The position numbers and the translations under genes were made by a program. 64,000 bases of DNA. It comes from JBBKWU01 sp037969035 (lineage in GTDB: Bacteria; Pseudomonadota; Alphaproteobacteria; Micavibrionales; Micavibrionaceae). Within the stretch, counting starts at the first letter, position 1, and every line of letters starts with the position of its first letter. This document shows positions 26,793-35,619 of the stretch, piece by piece. The stretch is from the NCBI GenBank assembly GCA_037969035.1, contig JBBKWU010000022.1, positions 108,063-172,062 on the forward strand, given 5' to 3'. The notes below the pieces were generated by a model that had not been told where the DNA came from, did no database searches, and saw only the letters and a program-made list of their open reading frames with translations.

Positions 26793-27860
26793 ATGAAAGC
26801 GGATGGCCTCAGCAGAAAAACGCATTTGAAAAAGCTTCCGTATCGGGCTGCGCTGGATATTGATATCAAAGAATACGATCTATCGATTGCGGATATTGAT
26901 GGCGATTTCATTAGCATGATCGAAGATATACAAACCCCTGTTTATGGCGATGGCTTTGACCGTTCATATGATATGCAGCAGAGCTTCGTAACTGATTCAG
27001 ATATATTTTCATGGTGTGCACAGGTGATCTCTGAAAGCCCAACGGCCGTTGCCTTGTGGAATAGTGCGATTGAACAGGGATGGGCGATTGCTTTATCGTG
27101 CCTGAATGAAACAGGCTACAGCCTTAATCATGATGATCGCGTTGTTACATTGGACCACTTTGGCCTTTCACCAGAAGCGCTGGGACGTAGCGCGTATTTC
27201 CGCAATGCGTTTCTAACAATTCTTATTCGTGCTTTGAGAGACATTTGGCATGAGGAACGTTTTGAGCCGTTTGAACATGATTTTGCTCCCGAGCAGGTTT
27301 TGATGCTTGAGCGCATTCGTACAGCAGATTGTGATTCAGTAACGGTTTTGGCTGTATGGGAATTGCGCGGCGCAGGGTATTCTGACATCTGGCGTCATTT
27401 GATTGGCTCTGCTGAAGGTGATATGGCTCTTATTTTTATGCGCTTTTTAGAGCGTGATCCAACCGCACTTTTTGATGGCACAGCGCTCGCCTATACATTC
27501 CGCCAATGGTATGCGGATGATATGCGCGTCAATGCGTGTGACCACGATACGCTGGAAAGTCTGGATGACTTGCTTGAGGAAAAAGGCACGCGCAACCCGT
27601 TTGGCCAACTTTGCGCGGATGTTCAAATTCTTGCAGAACTGTCAGAACTTCCTGACGGTATGTGTTATTTGGATGTTCTTGCCGAGCAAGTTCTGAGCGA
27701 TCCATATTTTGCGGGATTGAATGACTCGATTAATCAATCACATTTATTCCATTTGATTTATGACATGGAAGTGAAAATGGTTAATAACGTGCCATTCCGT
27801 GATGGTAAATTAGCGCGTAAAATATTCCCTGAAGCTGATATGACGACTATCTGGCGTTAA
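26793..27860 (+). CDS. DUF6782-like protein, second of a paralogous pair
   Basis: The 355-aa acidic protein has a central/C-terminal domain that parallels the previous product: ILIRALRDIWHEERF, then FAPEQVLMLERIRTADCDSV, LAVWELRG, LPDGMCYLDVLAEQVL. The frame is open back to 26421, overlapping the previous gene, but residues before the ATG at 26793 look like out-of-frame translation. The ATG lies 19 bases after the upstream stop. No catalytic motif is visible. A tandem duplication followed by divergence is the simplest explanation. Confidence 0.7.
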   Translation: MKADGLSRKTHLKKLPYRAALDIDIKEYDLSIADIDGDFISMIEDIQTPVYGDGFDRSYDMQQSFVTDSDIFSWCAQVISESPTAVALWNSAIEQGWAIALSCLNETGYSLNHDDRVVTLDHFGLSPEALGRSAYFRNAFLTILIRALRDIWHEERFEPFEHDFAPEQVLMLERIRTADCDSVTVLAVWELRGAGYSDIWRHLIGSAEGDMALIFMRFLERDPTALFDGTALAYTFRQWYADDMRVNACDHDTLESLDDLLEEKGTRNPFGQLCADVQILAELSELPDGMCYLDVLAEQVLSDPYFAGLNDSINQSHLFHLIYDMEVKMVNNVPFRDGKLARKIFPEADMTTIWR

Positions 27861-27905
27861 TAAAACACACACCAAGCGTTTTTCTTTCATCCGTATAAAT
27901 ACACG

Positions 27906-27926
27906 CAGACTATTTTCTATAGTCTG
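27906..27926. repeat. 8-base perfect inverted repeat upstream of ppsR
   Basis: CAGACTAT (27906-27913) and ATAGTCTG (27919-27926) form a hairpin with a five-base loop 22 bases before the ppsR start. There is no T-run after it, so it is more like an operator or leader hairpin than a terminator. Confidence 0.5.
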
Positions 27927-27948
27927 AACATCGGCTATTGTGTGGGTT

Positions 27949-28824
27949 ATGAGAAAAAAACAAGATCCTATCCGGCATTTTTATATTCACCTTGTGTCCG
28001 ATGCTACGGGCAATACTTTGCAAGGCATTGCGCGCGCGTGTCTTGCGCAGTTTGACGGCATTGACCCGATTGAGCGGTTTTGGCCTCTGGTGCGCACCGA
28101 AAAGCAACTAGACCGCGTTTTGGAAGATATCCACGATTACCCGGGGCCTGTATTTTTTACGCTGGTTGATCGCGCAATGCGGCGCAAATTACAAAAGGCG
28201 TGCACAGACCTTGGTGTGCCTTGCATGCCAGTTCTTGACCCACTGATTAAAGGCCTGTCCTCTTATTTAGGGCTGCCGAGCAAAGGCATTCCAGGGCTGC
28301 AACATGCGCTGGATGAGGCTTATTTTAATCGCATGGATGCTGTGGATTTCGCGCTGTCTTATGATGATGGGCAAAATTTGGACGGTTTAGAAGATGCGGA
28401 TGTTGTTTTGGTTGGCGTTTCCCGAACTTCAAAAACACCAACCTGTATTTTTTTGGCGCGGCGCGGTGTTAAGGCTGCGAATGTGCCCTATGTTCCTGCG
28501 GTTCCGTTTCCCGAAAAATTATTGACGATGAAGGGGCCGTTATTTGTTGGTCTTACAGAATCGCCAGATAGGCTGGTCCATATCCGCCGCAACCGTTTGA
28601 AGGCGGATGGTGAAAATCGCTCGCGTTATGATGATAATAGTTACCTAAGTCCCGATATCGTGGAAGAAGAAATTCGTGAGGCGCGCCGCTTCTTTTCCAA
28701 ACACGGTTGGCCCGTGATCGATGTTACGCGGCGTTCGGTTGAGGAAACAGCGGCAGAAATTCAGGTCTTGCTGCTTAAAAAACAGGCGCGTGATAAGAAT
28801 AATGGCGAAGGAATCGATCATTGA
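27949..28824 (+). CDS. ppsR: Pyruvate, phosphate dikinase / PEP synthase regulatory protein (DUF299)
   Basis: The 291-aa bifunctional serine/threonine kinase and Pi-dependent phosphorylase controls PPDK or PEP synthase. The N-terminal HLVSDATGNTLQGIARA motif and the P-loop-like GVSRTSKTPTCIFLARRG are diagnostic. In Caulobacter and Rickettsia this is the first gene past the origin (the RP001 / CC0001 position). A GTG three codons upstream is open, but the ATG at 27949 gives the usual start. Its TGA overlaps the aroE TTG start. Confidence 0.94.
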   Translation: MRKKQDPIRHFYIHLVSDATGNTLQGIARACLAQFDGIDPIERFWPLVRTEKQLDRVLEDIHDYPGPVFFTLVDRAMRRKLQKACTDLGVPCMPVLDPLIKGLSSYLGLPSKGIPGLQHALDEAYFNRMDAVDFALSYDDGQNLDGLEDADVVLVGVSRTSKTPTCIFLARRGVKAANVPYVPAVPFPEKLLTMKGPLFVGLTESPDRLVHIRRNRLKADGENRSRYDDNSYLSPDIVEEEIREARRFFSKHGWPVIDVTRRSVEETAAEIQVLLLKKQARDKNNGEGIDH

Positions 28825-29645
28825 AAAAGATTGCTGTGATTGGTCATCCTGTTTCGCATTCTCTTTCACCGTTTATTCACAATGCGTGGATTGAGGAATA
28901 TAGACTTAATGCAAAATATGACGCGGTTGATATTGCGCCTGAAAATTTAAAAACACAGATCCGCAGCATGATTGCGGATGGTTATGTCGGATTTAATGTC
29001 ACTATACCGCATAAGATTGCCGTGATGGATATTTGTGACACCATTGATGAGTCCGCAAAAAATATTGGCGCGGTTAATCTGATTGCGGTTAGTAGACAAG
29101 GAAAAATCCAAGGGTTTAACACGGATGGTTTTGGATTTATTGCGAATATAAAGACACAGAAACCTTCTTTTGATTTTTCATCTGGTGCTGCTTTAATAAT
29201 CGGGGCGGGTGGTGCAACGCGCGCCATAATTGATGGTCTAATGCAGCAAAATATTCCTGAAATCTATGTTACAAACCGTACCCGCAGCAAAGTCGCAGAC
29301 ATTGCTAAAACATATAATATTAACATTGTGGATTGGGAGCAACGGCATAGGGCGGTTAAAAATGCCGCGCTTTTGGTGAATGCGACATCGCTGGGAATGG
29401 TGGGGCAACCGCCGCTTGAAATTGATCTTTCGCGCCTATCGGCAAATGCGCTTGTGTGCGATATCGTTTATAAACCGTTGATGACGGATTTGTTGTTGGC
29501 GGCCGCGGCGCAAGGCAATGGTATTGTAACGGGGCTCGGAATGTTGCTGCACCAAGCGCGCCCGTCATTTAAAAAATGGTTTGGCGTCCTGCCCGATATC
29601 AGTGATAAACTGCGGATGGAAATCGAACAAAAGGCGGCGCAATGA
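28821..29645 (+). CDS. aroE: Shikimate dehydrogenase
   Basis: The 274-aa NADP-dependent enzyme reduces 3-dehydroshikimate. The substrate-binding motifs are GHPVSHSLSPFIHNAW and NVTIPHK (catalytic Lys), then NTDGFGF, the nucleotide-binding GAGGATRAI, and the C-terminal GMLLHQA. It starts with TTG, overlapping the ppsR stop by four bases, and its own stop overlaps the coaE start. The three genes are therefore translationally coupled. Confidence 0.96.
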   Translation: MKKIAVIGHPVSHSLSPFIHNAWIEEYRLNAKYDAVDIAPENLKTQIRSMIADGYVGFNVTIPHKIAVMDICDTIDESAKNIGAVNLIAVSRQGKIQGFNTDGFGFIANIKTQKPSFDFSSGAALIIGAGGATRAIIDGLMQQNIPEIYVTNRTRSKVADIAKTYNINIVDWEQRHRAVKNAALLVNATSLGMVGQPPLEIDLSRLSANALVCDIVYKPLMTDLLLAAAAQGNGIVTGLGMLLHQARPSFKKWFGVLPDISDKLRMEIEQKAAQ

Positions 29646-30244
29646 TTGTTATTGGAATAACAGGATCAATTGGGATGGGGAAATCCACGGTGGCAAAAAT
29701 GTTGTCGTCGGAATATGGAGCCCCTATTCATGATGCGGATGCAGTGGTGCGGAATTTGATTGGGCCGAAGGGCGCGGCGGTTTCGGCGGTGGCAAAAACA
29801 TTTCCTGAAAGTTTTAATAAAAAAGCGAAAGAAATTGACCGTGTAAAATTGGCGAACAGTGTGTTTGGCAATGATCAAAAGCGTAAAGCCCTTGAGGGAA
29901 TTTTGCACCCAATGGTGCGTGACGCGCAGAAAAAATTTCTGAAGGAAAATGCGCAGAAAAAATTGGTAGCGTTGGATATTCCGCTTTTATTTGAAACGGG
30001 CGGTGAAAAAAACTGTGACTATACAATATGCGTCAGCGCGCCTGAAGACATACAGCAGAAGCGCGTTTTAGCGCGCGGTATGAGCCTTAAAGCATTTAAA
30101 AGCAGAGTTGCCGCACAAATGTCAGATGCAGAAAAACAGCGCCGTGCTGATTTTGTTGTGAAGACAGAAGTTTCGATTGCGGATACATTGGAGCAGTTAA
30201 AAGAAGTCATGCGTAAAATCGGCCTTGAGCCGGAAAAGGAGTAA
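29642..30244 (+). CDS. coaE: Dephospho-CoA kinase
   Basis: The 200-aa P-loop kinase does the last step of coenzyme A synthesis. Walker A GSIGMGKST is at residues about 8-16, DADAVVRNLIGPKG and HPMVRDAQKKF follow, and a LDIPLLFETGGEKNCDY motif is typical of CoaE. The start overlaps aroE by ATGA. The maf gene found between ppsR and aroE in some relatives is absent. Confidence 0.96.
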   Translation: MIVIGITGSIGMGKSTVAKMLSSEYGAPIHDADAVVRNLIGPKGAAVSAVAKTFPESFNKKAKEIDRVKLANSVFGNDQKRKALEGILHPMVRDAQKKFLKENAQKKLVALDIPLLFETGGEKNCDYTICVSAPEDIQQKRVLARGMSLKAFKSRVAAQMSDAEKQRRADFVVKTEVSIADTLEQLKEVMRKIGLEPEKE

Positions 30245-30245
30245 C

Positions 30246-30953
30246 ATGCGCGTCGTTAGTTTTCGTCATATGTGTTCGGATGGTTTATGCGCGTTAAGCG
30301 ACACTCTGGATGAAAAAAATATCCCGTATCACTACATCGATACATACCGCGATGATCTGGCGGTTTATGATCCGCTTGATGAAAATCCGTTGATTATTTT
30401 AGGCGGAACATGCGGCGTGTATCAGATGGAAGATTATCCGTTCTTAAAAGACGAGCTTAATGTTTTGGAAAAGCGTTTAGCGGCAGATTTGCCAACGCTG
30501 GGTATTTGCTTGGGGGCGCAATTAATGGCCAAGGCGCTGGGCGCAAAAGTTGAGGCGGGAACCAAGGGCCCTGAAATTGGCTGGTATGATATTTCTGTGA
30601 ATGAAGCAGGTATGAACTCGCCCGTACGCCATTTTGATAAACAATACACCAAAATGATGCAGTGGCATGGTGATACATTTGATTTGTCATCCGATATGGT
30701 GCGGCTTGCCTCAAGTGAGCAATATCAAAATCAGGCTTTTTCATACGGTAAAAATGCAATCGGTGTGCAGTTTCATCCTGAGGTGCGCCCCTGCACTTTG
30801 AAGGGGTGGTATGTGAGTGCGGCAGGCGATGTTGCGAATGGCACGCTTGATCTGCCAAAAATGCGTGCAGATACCGAAGCCAATATTGACCGTATGTCAC
30901 AGCAAGCACGCCTTTTTATTGGCGAGTGGCTGGGTAATGTGGCGCAATCATAA
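30246..30953 (+). CDS. GMP synthase-like class I glutamine amidotransferase
   Basis: The 235-aa single-domain amidotransferase has the nucleophile Cys near residue 88 in GICLGAQLMAKALGA and the His/Glu pair in GVQFHPEVR. It belongs to the GuaA-like stand-alone group, not the GMP synthase proper, since no synthetase domain follows. The true acceptor is unknown. AAGGAG at 30235-30240 fixes the start at 30246, one base after the coaE stop. It is inserted between coaE and dnaQ, which are often adjacent in relatives. Confidence 0.88.
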   Translation: MRVVSFRHMCSDGLCALSDTLDEKNIPYHYIDTYRDDLAVYDPLDENPLIILGGTCGVYQMEDYPFLKDELNVLEKRLAADLPTLGICLGAQLMAKALGAKVEAGTKGPEIGWYDISVNEAGMNSPVRHFDKQYTKMMQWHGDTFDLSSDMVRLASSEQYQNQAFSYGKNAIGVQFHPEVRPCTLKGWYVSAAGDVANGTLDLPKMRADTEANIDRMSQQARLFIGEWLGNVAQS

Positions 30954-30966
30954 AATTGTAAGTCTA

Positions 30967-31383
30967 TTAAAACGCAAATCTACTAATAGCATCAAGAAGC
31001 GGTGTTATTGTTTTGATGTTGGCACCAGATGAATGGCTACCACTAATATTTGAAAATCCTTGGTTGGTGCTGCCGAGGTCATAGCTTGTTGCAACGGATG
31101 CGCTGATTAGTAGTGCGGCAATATGGGTTGTTGCAAAACTGCGGGGCTTTATATTTTCACCCACTGCTTTTGTGCCCAAATAAATGGCACCCGTCATCGC
31201 GCAGGCTGGCATTAATCCCATTGTAAAGCCATTGAGCAATATTTCAGGCAGCGCAAACGCTTCTCGTTTAAACAAATCTGAGATGTAGTTCACAGAACTT
31301 GCAAAAATCACACCGTTTGCTGCGCCAGTCACAACGCCTGTAAAAATTGATGATAGACATCCCTTAGTATTATTTTTATCCAT
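30967..31383 (-). CDS. Small membrane protein of unknown function
   Basis: The 138-aa product starts MDKNNTKGCLSSIFTGVV after a GGGGAG ribosome site. It has three hydrophobic segments (about 10-30, 47-70, 85-105) rich in Gly/Ala/Ser, and a Ser/Gly-rich C-terminus. The longer upstream frame reading into the dnaQ promoter is unlikely to be coding. It resembles no family I know. It has the same flavour of short Gly-rich membrane protein as the one at 6293-6643. Confidence 0.6.
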   Translation of the reverse strand: MDKNNTKGCLSSIFTGVVTGAANGVIFASSVNYISDLFKREAFALPEILLNGFTMGLMPACAMTGAIYLGTKAVGENIKPRSFATTHIAALLISASVATSYDLGSTNQGFSNISGSHSSGANIKTITPLLDAISRFAF

Positions 31384-31507
31384 TATTATTTTCTCCCCAC
31401 ATATATATTTATGGCGATTTTTTTCAGCTAAACAAGCCATAAATTCGGCTGCCCCCCTCTTGCATGTGGTGGTAAAGTGATTATGATCAGGGTTTAGGGA
31501 GATAAAC

Positions 31508-32209
31508 ATGCGTGAAATTGTACTGGATACGGAAACCACAGGGTTCGAGCCTGAAGAAGGGCATAAAATCATTGAAATTGGCGCAGTTGAGCTTGAAAAT
31601 CATGTGATGACAGGCCGTACATTTCAGGTCTATATCCAGCCCGAGCGCGACGTTCCTGCAGATTCGATCGCCGTCCACGGTATTACCGAAGCATTTTTGA
31701 AAGATAAGCCCGTGTTTTCGCAAGTCTACATGGATTTTCTCGAATTTATCGGTGATGGCACATTGATCATTCATAACGCTAAATTTGATATGAAATTTTT
31801 GAACCATGAACTGAAGCAAGTAGGGCACGCGCCGCTTTTAATGGATCGGGTTATTGATACGCTCGATATCGCGCGGCGGAAATTCCCAGGTTCACCTGCT
31901 AATCTTGATTCACTTTGTCGCCGTTTTAATATTGATCTATCTGAGCGTGAAGTGCATGGCGCGCTTTTGGATTCGCAGCTTTTGGCGGAAGTTTATTTGG
32001 AGTTATTGGGCGGGCGGCAGCATGGCATGCTTTTGGCGGCAGAAACTGAGTCAAATAATGATGCATCTTCTAAAATGTCTGTGGAAACATCAAAAGAGCG
32101 TCCGTTTAGAGAACCGCGTGATTTTAAGCTCAGTGATGAAGAAATAGCGGCACATAATGACATGCTGGAAAAAATAAGCGATCCGCTCTGGCATAAAAAA
32201 AGCGCTTAA
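31508..32209 (+). CDS. dnaQ: DNA polymerase III epsilon subunit (proofreading exonuclease)
   Basis: The 233-aa 3'-5' exonuclease has Exo I VLDTETTGF, Exo II IHNAKFDMKF, and Exo III EVHGALLDSQLLAEVY, so all catalytic acids are present. The C-terminal tail (residues 190-233) should bind the polymerase alpha subunit. A GGGAG site precedes the ATG. It belongs to the conserved origin-side series ppsR-aroE-coaE-dnaQ-secB. Confidence 0.97.
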   Translation: MREIVLDTETTGFEPEEGHKIIEIGAVELENHVMTGRTFQVYIQPERDVPADSIAVHGITEAFLKDKPVFSQVYMDFLEFIGDGTLIIHNAKFDMKFLNHELKQVGHAPLLMDRVIDTLDIARRKFPGSPANLDSLCRRFNIDLSEREVHGALLDSQLLAEVYLELLGGRQHGMLLAAETESNNDASSKMSVETSKERPFREPRDFKLSDEEIAAHNDMLEKISDPLWHKKSA

Positions 32210-32216
32210 TCGCGCT
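32196..32216 (-). terminator. Terminator at the dnaQ/secB junction
   Basis: Stem AGCGC (32201-32205) / GCGCT (32212-32216), six-base loop. A seven-T run follows on the minus strand and CTTTTCTT on the plus strand. It is placed to end the fxsA-secB transcript and may act in both directions. It overlaps the dnaQ stop codon. Confidence 0.7.
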
Positions 32217-32243
32217 CTTTTCTTATTTTAATTGATGCTTGTC

Positions 32244-32879
32244 TTAAGCTTTGGCGCGTTCTTCTGACGGCACGGCTTCTTTGCCAAAACGATCCATATA
32301 GAATTTACTGAAATTCACAGGCGTTAGCATTAGCGGCGAATATCCACCTTGACCCGAGAGCTCAGCGACAAGCTGACGCACGTAAGGGAACATATATTTA
32401 GGCATTTCAATAAGAAGTAATGAATGATGACGCTCTTCCGGTATGTCATTTAACGATACGGACATGCCATATTCTATCTCGATGATAAAAGCGGCCTTGC
32501 CTTGTTTTTCTGCGCGGATCGTTGTGCTGAGTACAACTTCGTAAAGATTATCAATGCCCTCGCCCGCTGCTCCCATTTTGCTCATATCCATTTTACGGGC
32601 ATCCATGCTGAAATTAACGTCAATTTCAGGACGGCCTGAGCTGAGGAGTAATGTGAAGGGTGCGTTAGGATTTTCGAAAGACACATCTTTCACGTATTGT
32701 GCATGAATCATCATGGGTAGGCGTTGTGCGCTTTGCACTGTCTCGTCTGTGAACGGGACGCTTTCATCCGCGTTGGTTTTACCGCTGACTTTTGGGCGGA
32801 TTACCTTTGGTTCTTTTATTTCTTTAGTCGGCGCTTTCGCGGCCTTTTTTGTTGTTTTATCGGTTGGTTTTTTTGCCAT
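32244..32879 (-). CDS. secB: Protein-export chaperone SecB
   Basis: The 211-aa tetrameric chaperone hands unfolded preproteins to SecA. The core (QYVKDVSFENPNAPF, NLYEVVLSTTIRAEK, LLIEMPKYMFPYVRQL, GGYSPLMLTPVNF) is well conserved. It has an unusual N-terminal extension of about 50 residues rich in Lys, Thr and Pro, against about 10 residues in E. coli, which may be disordered. It is cotranscribed after fxsA. Confidence 0.95.
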   Translation of the reverse strand: MAKKPTDKTTKKAAKAPTKEIKEPKVIRPKVSGKTNADESVPFTDETVQSAQRLPMMIHAQYVKDVSFENPNAPFTLLLSSGRPEIDVNFSMDARKMDMSKMGAAGEGIDNLYEVVLSTTIRAEKQGKAAFIIEIEYGMSVSLNDIPEERHHSLLLIEMPKYMFPYVRQLVAELSGQGGYSPLMLTPVNFSKFYMDRFGKEAVPSEERAKA

Positions 32880-32933
32880 TTTTAACTCCTTATCAGTATG
32901 TCGTGGTTATTATCGGTTATTCAGCGGTGCATC

Positions 32934-33416
32934 TCAAGATTTATCGTCGCTGTCGTTATCATCGATGCGCTCGTACTCTGCATCAATAACGTTGTTGTTT
33001 GCGTTTTGATATGGTGATTGGCGGCCTGAATTGTGAAAATCTCCCTGACCGCCGACATCAAAAACTTTAGCGCTGAAGTTGCGTATAAGATATTGCTGGA
33101 TGAAATGGCGCACGGGTGGAATTAAAAGCGCAAAGCCAATAGCATCTGTGAAAAATCCAGGCGTGATCAGTGTTGCGCCTGCAAAGGCCAGGCAGAGGCC
33201 ATCAAGCATTTCCTTAACAGGCATTTGGTTGTTTTCCATACGATTCCGTGCGGAAAGCAGCGTTCCCAAGCCCTGTACTCTGATTATGCTCCCGCCGAGC
33301 AAAGCGGTAAAGGCGCACATTAAGAGCGTCCATAAGACACCTATTTCACCACCGATTGTCATGAAAAGGGCGATCTCGATAAGGGGGATCATAATAAATA
33401 GGATTAGAAAAATCAT
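32934..33416 (-). CDS. fxsA: FxsA family membrane protein
   Basis: The 160-aa inner-membrane protein starts MIFLILFIMIPLIEIALFM, followed by the glycine-rich GGEIGVLWTLL and GATLITPGFFTDAIGFALLIPPVR, the FxsA signature. The C-terminal cytosolic tail is acidic and Asn-rich (DDNDSDDKS). FxsA relieves phage T7 exclusion in E. coli, and its general role is unknown. It is upstream of secB in the conserved alphaproteobacterial block. Confidence 0.93.
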   Translation of the reverse strand: MIFLILFIMIPLIEIALFMTIGGEIGVLWTLLMCAFTALLGGSIIRVQGLGTLLSARNRMENNQMPVKEMLDGLCLAFAGATLITPGFFTDAIGFALLIPPVRHFIQQYLIRNFSAKVFDVGGQGDFHNSGRQSPYQNANNNVIDAEYERIDDNDSDDKS

Positions 33417-33581
33417 TTTTTACTCTTGTTTATTGGTCTTTGCGCGTTAATCTGTATGACGGTTTGCGAAGTGATTTTATTAATAAGGTCTTTCTTAAAC
33501 TTTTTAACGTATAAATGTAAAGTATGTTAAAATAACATATATGTTGAATTACATGAAATTTAAGGCTTAGGGGAATTTTAC

Positions 33582-34337
33582 GTGCCAGCTGATATCTTGC
33601 TATATGGTCTTGTGGCCGCCGGACTTGTGTTTTGGTTGCGCAATATTTTGGGCACGCGCCATGGTGATGAGAACCAACGCCCGAACCCGTTCACTGAATT
33701 ACCGGATGTTAATAATAAACCAAGAGATATCACGGGGGCTTCTGCTGGGTTTATGGATGATTTATCTGCGAAGCTTGAGAATAAATTAGACAAACATGTC
33801 AGCCTTTTGGGTGATGGCGTTGAAGATGGGTTGAGTGCTATTGCTAATCTTGATCGTGCTTTTGATTTATCAGTTTTTACAAAAGGGGCGCAAGATGCCT
33901 TTGTTCTGATTGTCGAAGCTTTTGCGGATAAAGATAAAGACTTGCTCGAAAATCTCTTAAGCGCGCCTCTGTTCAAATCATTTTCAAGCGTGATTGATGA
34001 GCGTGAGAAAAATGGCGAAACGGCCTCAGTTGAAATCCATGCTGTGCGTAAGGTGGATGTTCTTGAGGCGGGAGTGCAGGGCAAAAATGCTGTGATCACG
34101 GTGCGCTTTATCGCGGATGAGACCAGCATTTTGCGCGATAAAAATGACAAGCTTTTGTTTGGTGATCCAGACCGCGTGACAGAAACACGTGATATTTGGA
34201 CGTTTAGCCGTGACACACGTTCGCGTGATCCGAAATGGTCGTTGGTTGCCACACGTGAAGATGAAGGCGATGAACAAGCAGGCTCTACCGTTCCAGAATC
34301 AGTGAAACCTGCCCCTAAAAAGAAAAAAGACAAATAA
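33582..34337 (+). CDS. Tim44/TimA domain protein
   Basis: The 251-aa protein starts with GTG after a GGGGAA ribosome site. It has an N-terminal membrane helix (ILLYGLVAAGLVFWL), a charged linker and a C-terminal Tim44-like domain (AFVLIVEAFADKDKDLLENLLSAPLFKSF...WTFSRDTRSRDPKWSLVATRED). It is the alphaproteobacterial relative of mitochondrial Tim44. Its role in bacteria is unclear but membrane-associated. It is divergent from fxsA and precedes mltA, as in relatives. Confidence 0.9.
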   Translation: MPADILLYGLVAAGLVFWLRNILGTRHGDENQRPNPFTELPDVNNKPRDITGASAGFMDDLSAKLENKLDKHVSLLGDGVEDGLSAIANLDRAFDLSVFTKGAQDAFVLIVEAFADKDKDLLENLLSAPLFKSFSSVIDEREKNGETASVEIHAVRKVDVLEAGVQGKNAVITVRFIADETSILRDKNDKLLFGDPDRVTETRDIWTFSRDTRSRDPKWSLVATREDEGDEQAGSTVPESVKPAPKKKKDK

Positions 34338-34435
34338 CTTCCCGACAATAGAAAATAATAGCAATTGACGGCGCATGACATTCATTGTGTGATGTGTGCT
34401 CTTGTATCCTCTTTTTCCAAAGGAAATTCATCACC

Positions 34436-35602
34436 ATGATTCGTTATTTTTATCTAGCCGCCCTTTTGTTTACGGTGTCCTGTACTACGACTACGGGCAC
34501 AACTGAAACCGCCGATAAAGATAAAATACCACTTACGCTTAAGGCTGTTTCTTACTCTGCGTTACCCGATTGGCAAATGGATCAGCATGAGCAAGCGTTA
34601 ATAGCATTCCAAAAATCCTGCGGTCGTATTTTGAAAAAAGACGCTGCGCAAGATTTCGGGCCTGATGGTATCGGCGGCACATTCGGGGATTGGCAGCCGC
34701 TTTGCCGAGCCGCAAAGACACTTCCTTCTGTAGAGGCAAAAGCTTTTTTCGAACAAAATTTCACACCGTACGAAGCATCCTTTGCAGGGCGTGAAACCGA
34801 AGGGTTGTTTACGGGATATTATGAGGCAAGCCTTAATGGTTCGCGGACAAAACATGGTGCGTTTCAATATCCATTGCGTGTGAAACCTGCGGATTTGGTG
34901 ATGGTTGATCTGGGCGAGTTTCGTGATGAGCTAAAGGGCCAGCGCATTGCAGGTCGCGTCATTGATGGGCGCTTGAAGCCGTATGAAGATCGCGCGCAAA
35001 TTATATCGGGGGTGCTTGATAATAAAAATCTCGCATTTGTTTGGGTAGATGACCCTGTGGATGCGTTCTTCCTTCATATCCAAGGAAGCGGCCGTGTGAT
35101 GCTGGATGATGGTACATCGATGCGTGTTGGTTATGCGGGGCAAAACGGGCATCCGTATTACGCGATTGGGCGCGAGCTTATAAGGCGCGGACATTTGGAA
35201 AAAGAAGAAGTTTCCCTGCAATCCATTCGAGCGTGGCTTGAAGCGAATCCAGATCAGGCGATGGAAGTCATGAACACCAATAAATCTTATGTTTTTTTAC
35301 ATGAGCTAAAAGAAGAAGGGCCGCTGGGTGGTGAAAATGTGTCTCTAACGCCTGAGCGTTCACTTGCAATTGATCGTTCAAAAATACCTTACGGTGTTCC
35401 TGTTTGGCTTGCTGCTGAACCACCTGTCGTCGGCGAAGATAAATTACGCCGTTTGATGGTGGCACAAGATACGGGCGGTGCCATCCGTGGCGCGGTGCGT
35501 GGTGATGTGTTCTGGGGACATGGTGATCGCGCAACATATCTGGCTGGACAAATGAAATCGAAGGGGAGATACTGGCTTTTATTACCAACCAATAAAAAAT
35601 AA
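34436..35602 (+). CDS. mltA: Membrane-bound lytic murein transglycosylase A
   Basis: The 388-aa lipoprotein (Cys16 in FTVSC) cleaves peptidoglycan glycan strands to 1,6-anhydromuropeptides. MltA landmarks are FTGYYEASLNGSRT, RAQIISGVL, FFLHIQGSGRVMLDDG, YVFLHEL, and the 3D domain MVAQDTGGAIRGAVRGDVFWGHG with its catalytic aspartates. AAAGGAAA supports the ATG at 34436. It follows the Tim44 gene as in other alphaproteobacteria. Confidence 0.95.
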   Translation: MIRYFYLAALLFTVSCTTTTGTTETADKDKIPLTLKAVSYSALPDWQMDQHEQALIAFQKSCGRILKKDAAQDFGPDGIGGTFGDWQPLCRAAKTLPSVEAKAFFEQNFTPYEASFAGRETEGLFTGYYEASLNGSRTKHGAFQYPLRVKPADLVMVDLGEFRDELKGQRIAGRVIDGRLKPYEDRAQIISGVLDNKNLAFVWVDDPVDAFFLHIQGSGRVMLDDGTSMRVGYAGQNGHPYYAIGRELIRRGHLEKEEVSLQSIRAWLEANPDQAMEVMNTNKSYVFLHELKEEGPLGGENVSLTPERSLAIDRSKIPYGVPVWLAAEPPVVGEDKLRRLMVAQDTGGAIRGAVRGDVFWGHGDRATYLAGQMKSKGRYWLLLPTNKK

Positions 35603-35619
35603 AAATAGGGAATACGGCT

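Noticed and set aside
33578..34381. 267-aa open frame antisense to the Tim44 gene, longer than that gene
   Set aside because: It is a serine-rich shadow with no recognisable domain. The plus-strand Tim44 protein has a clear family match and ribosome site.
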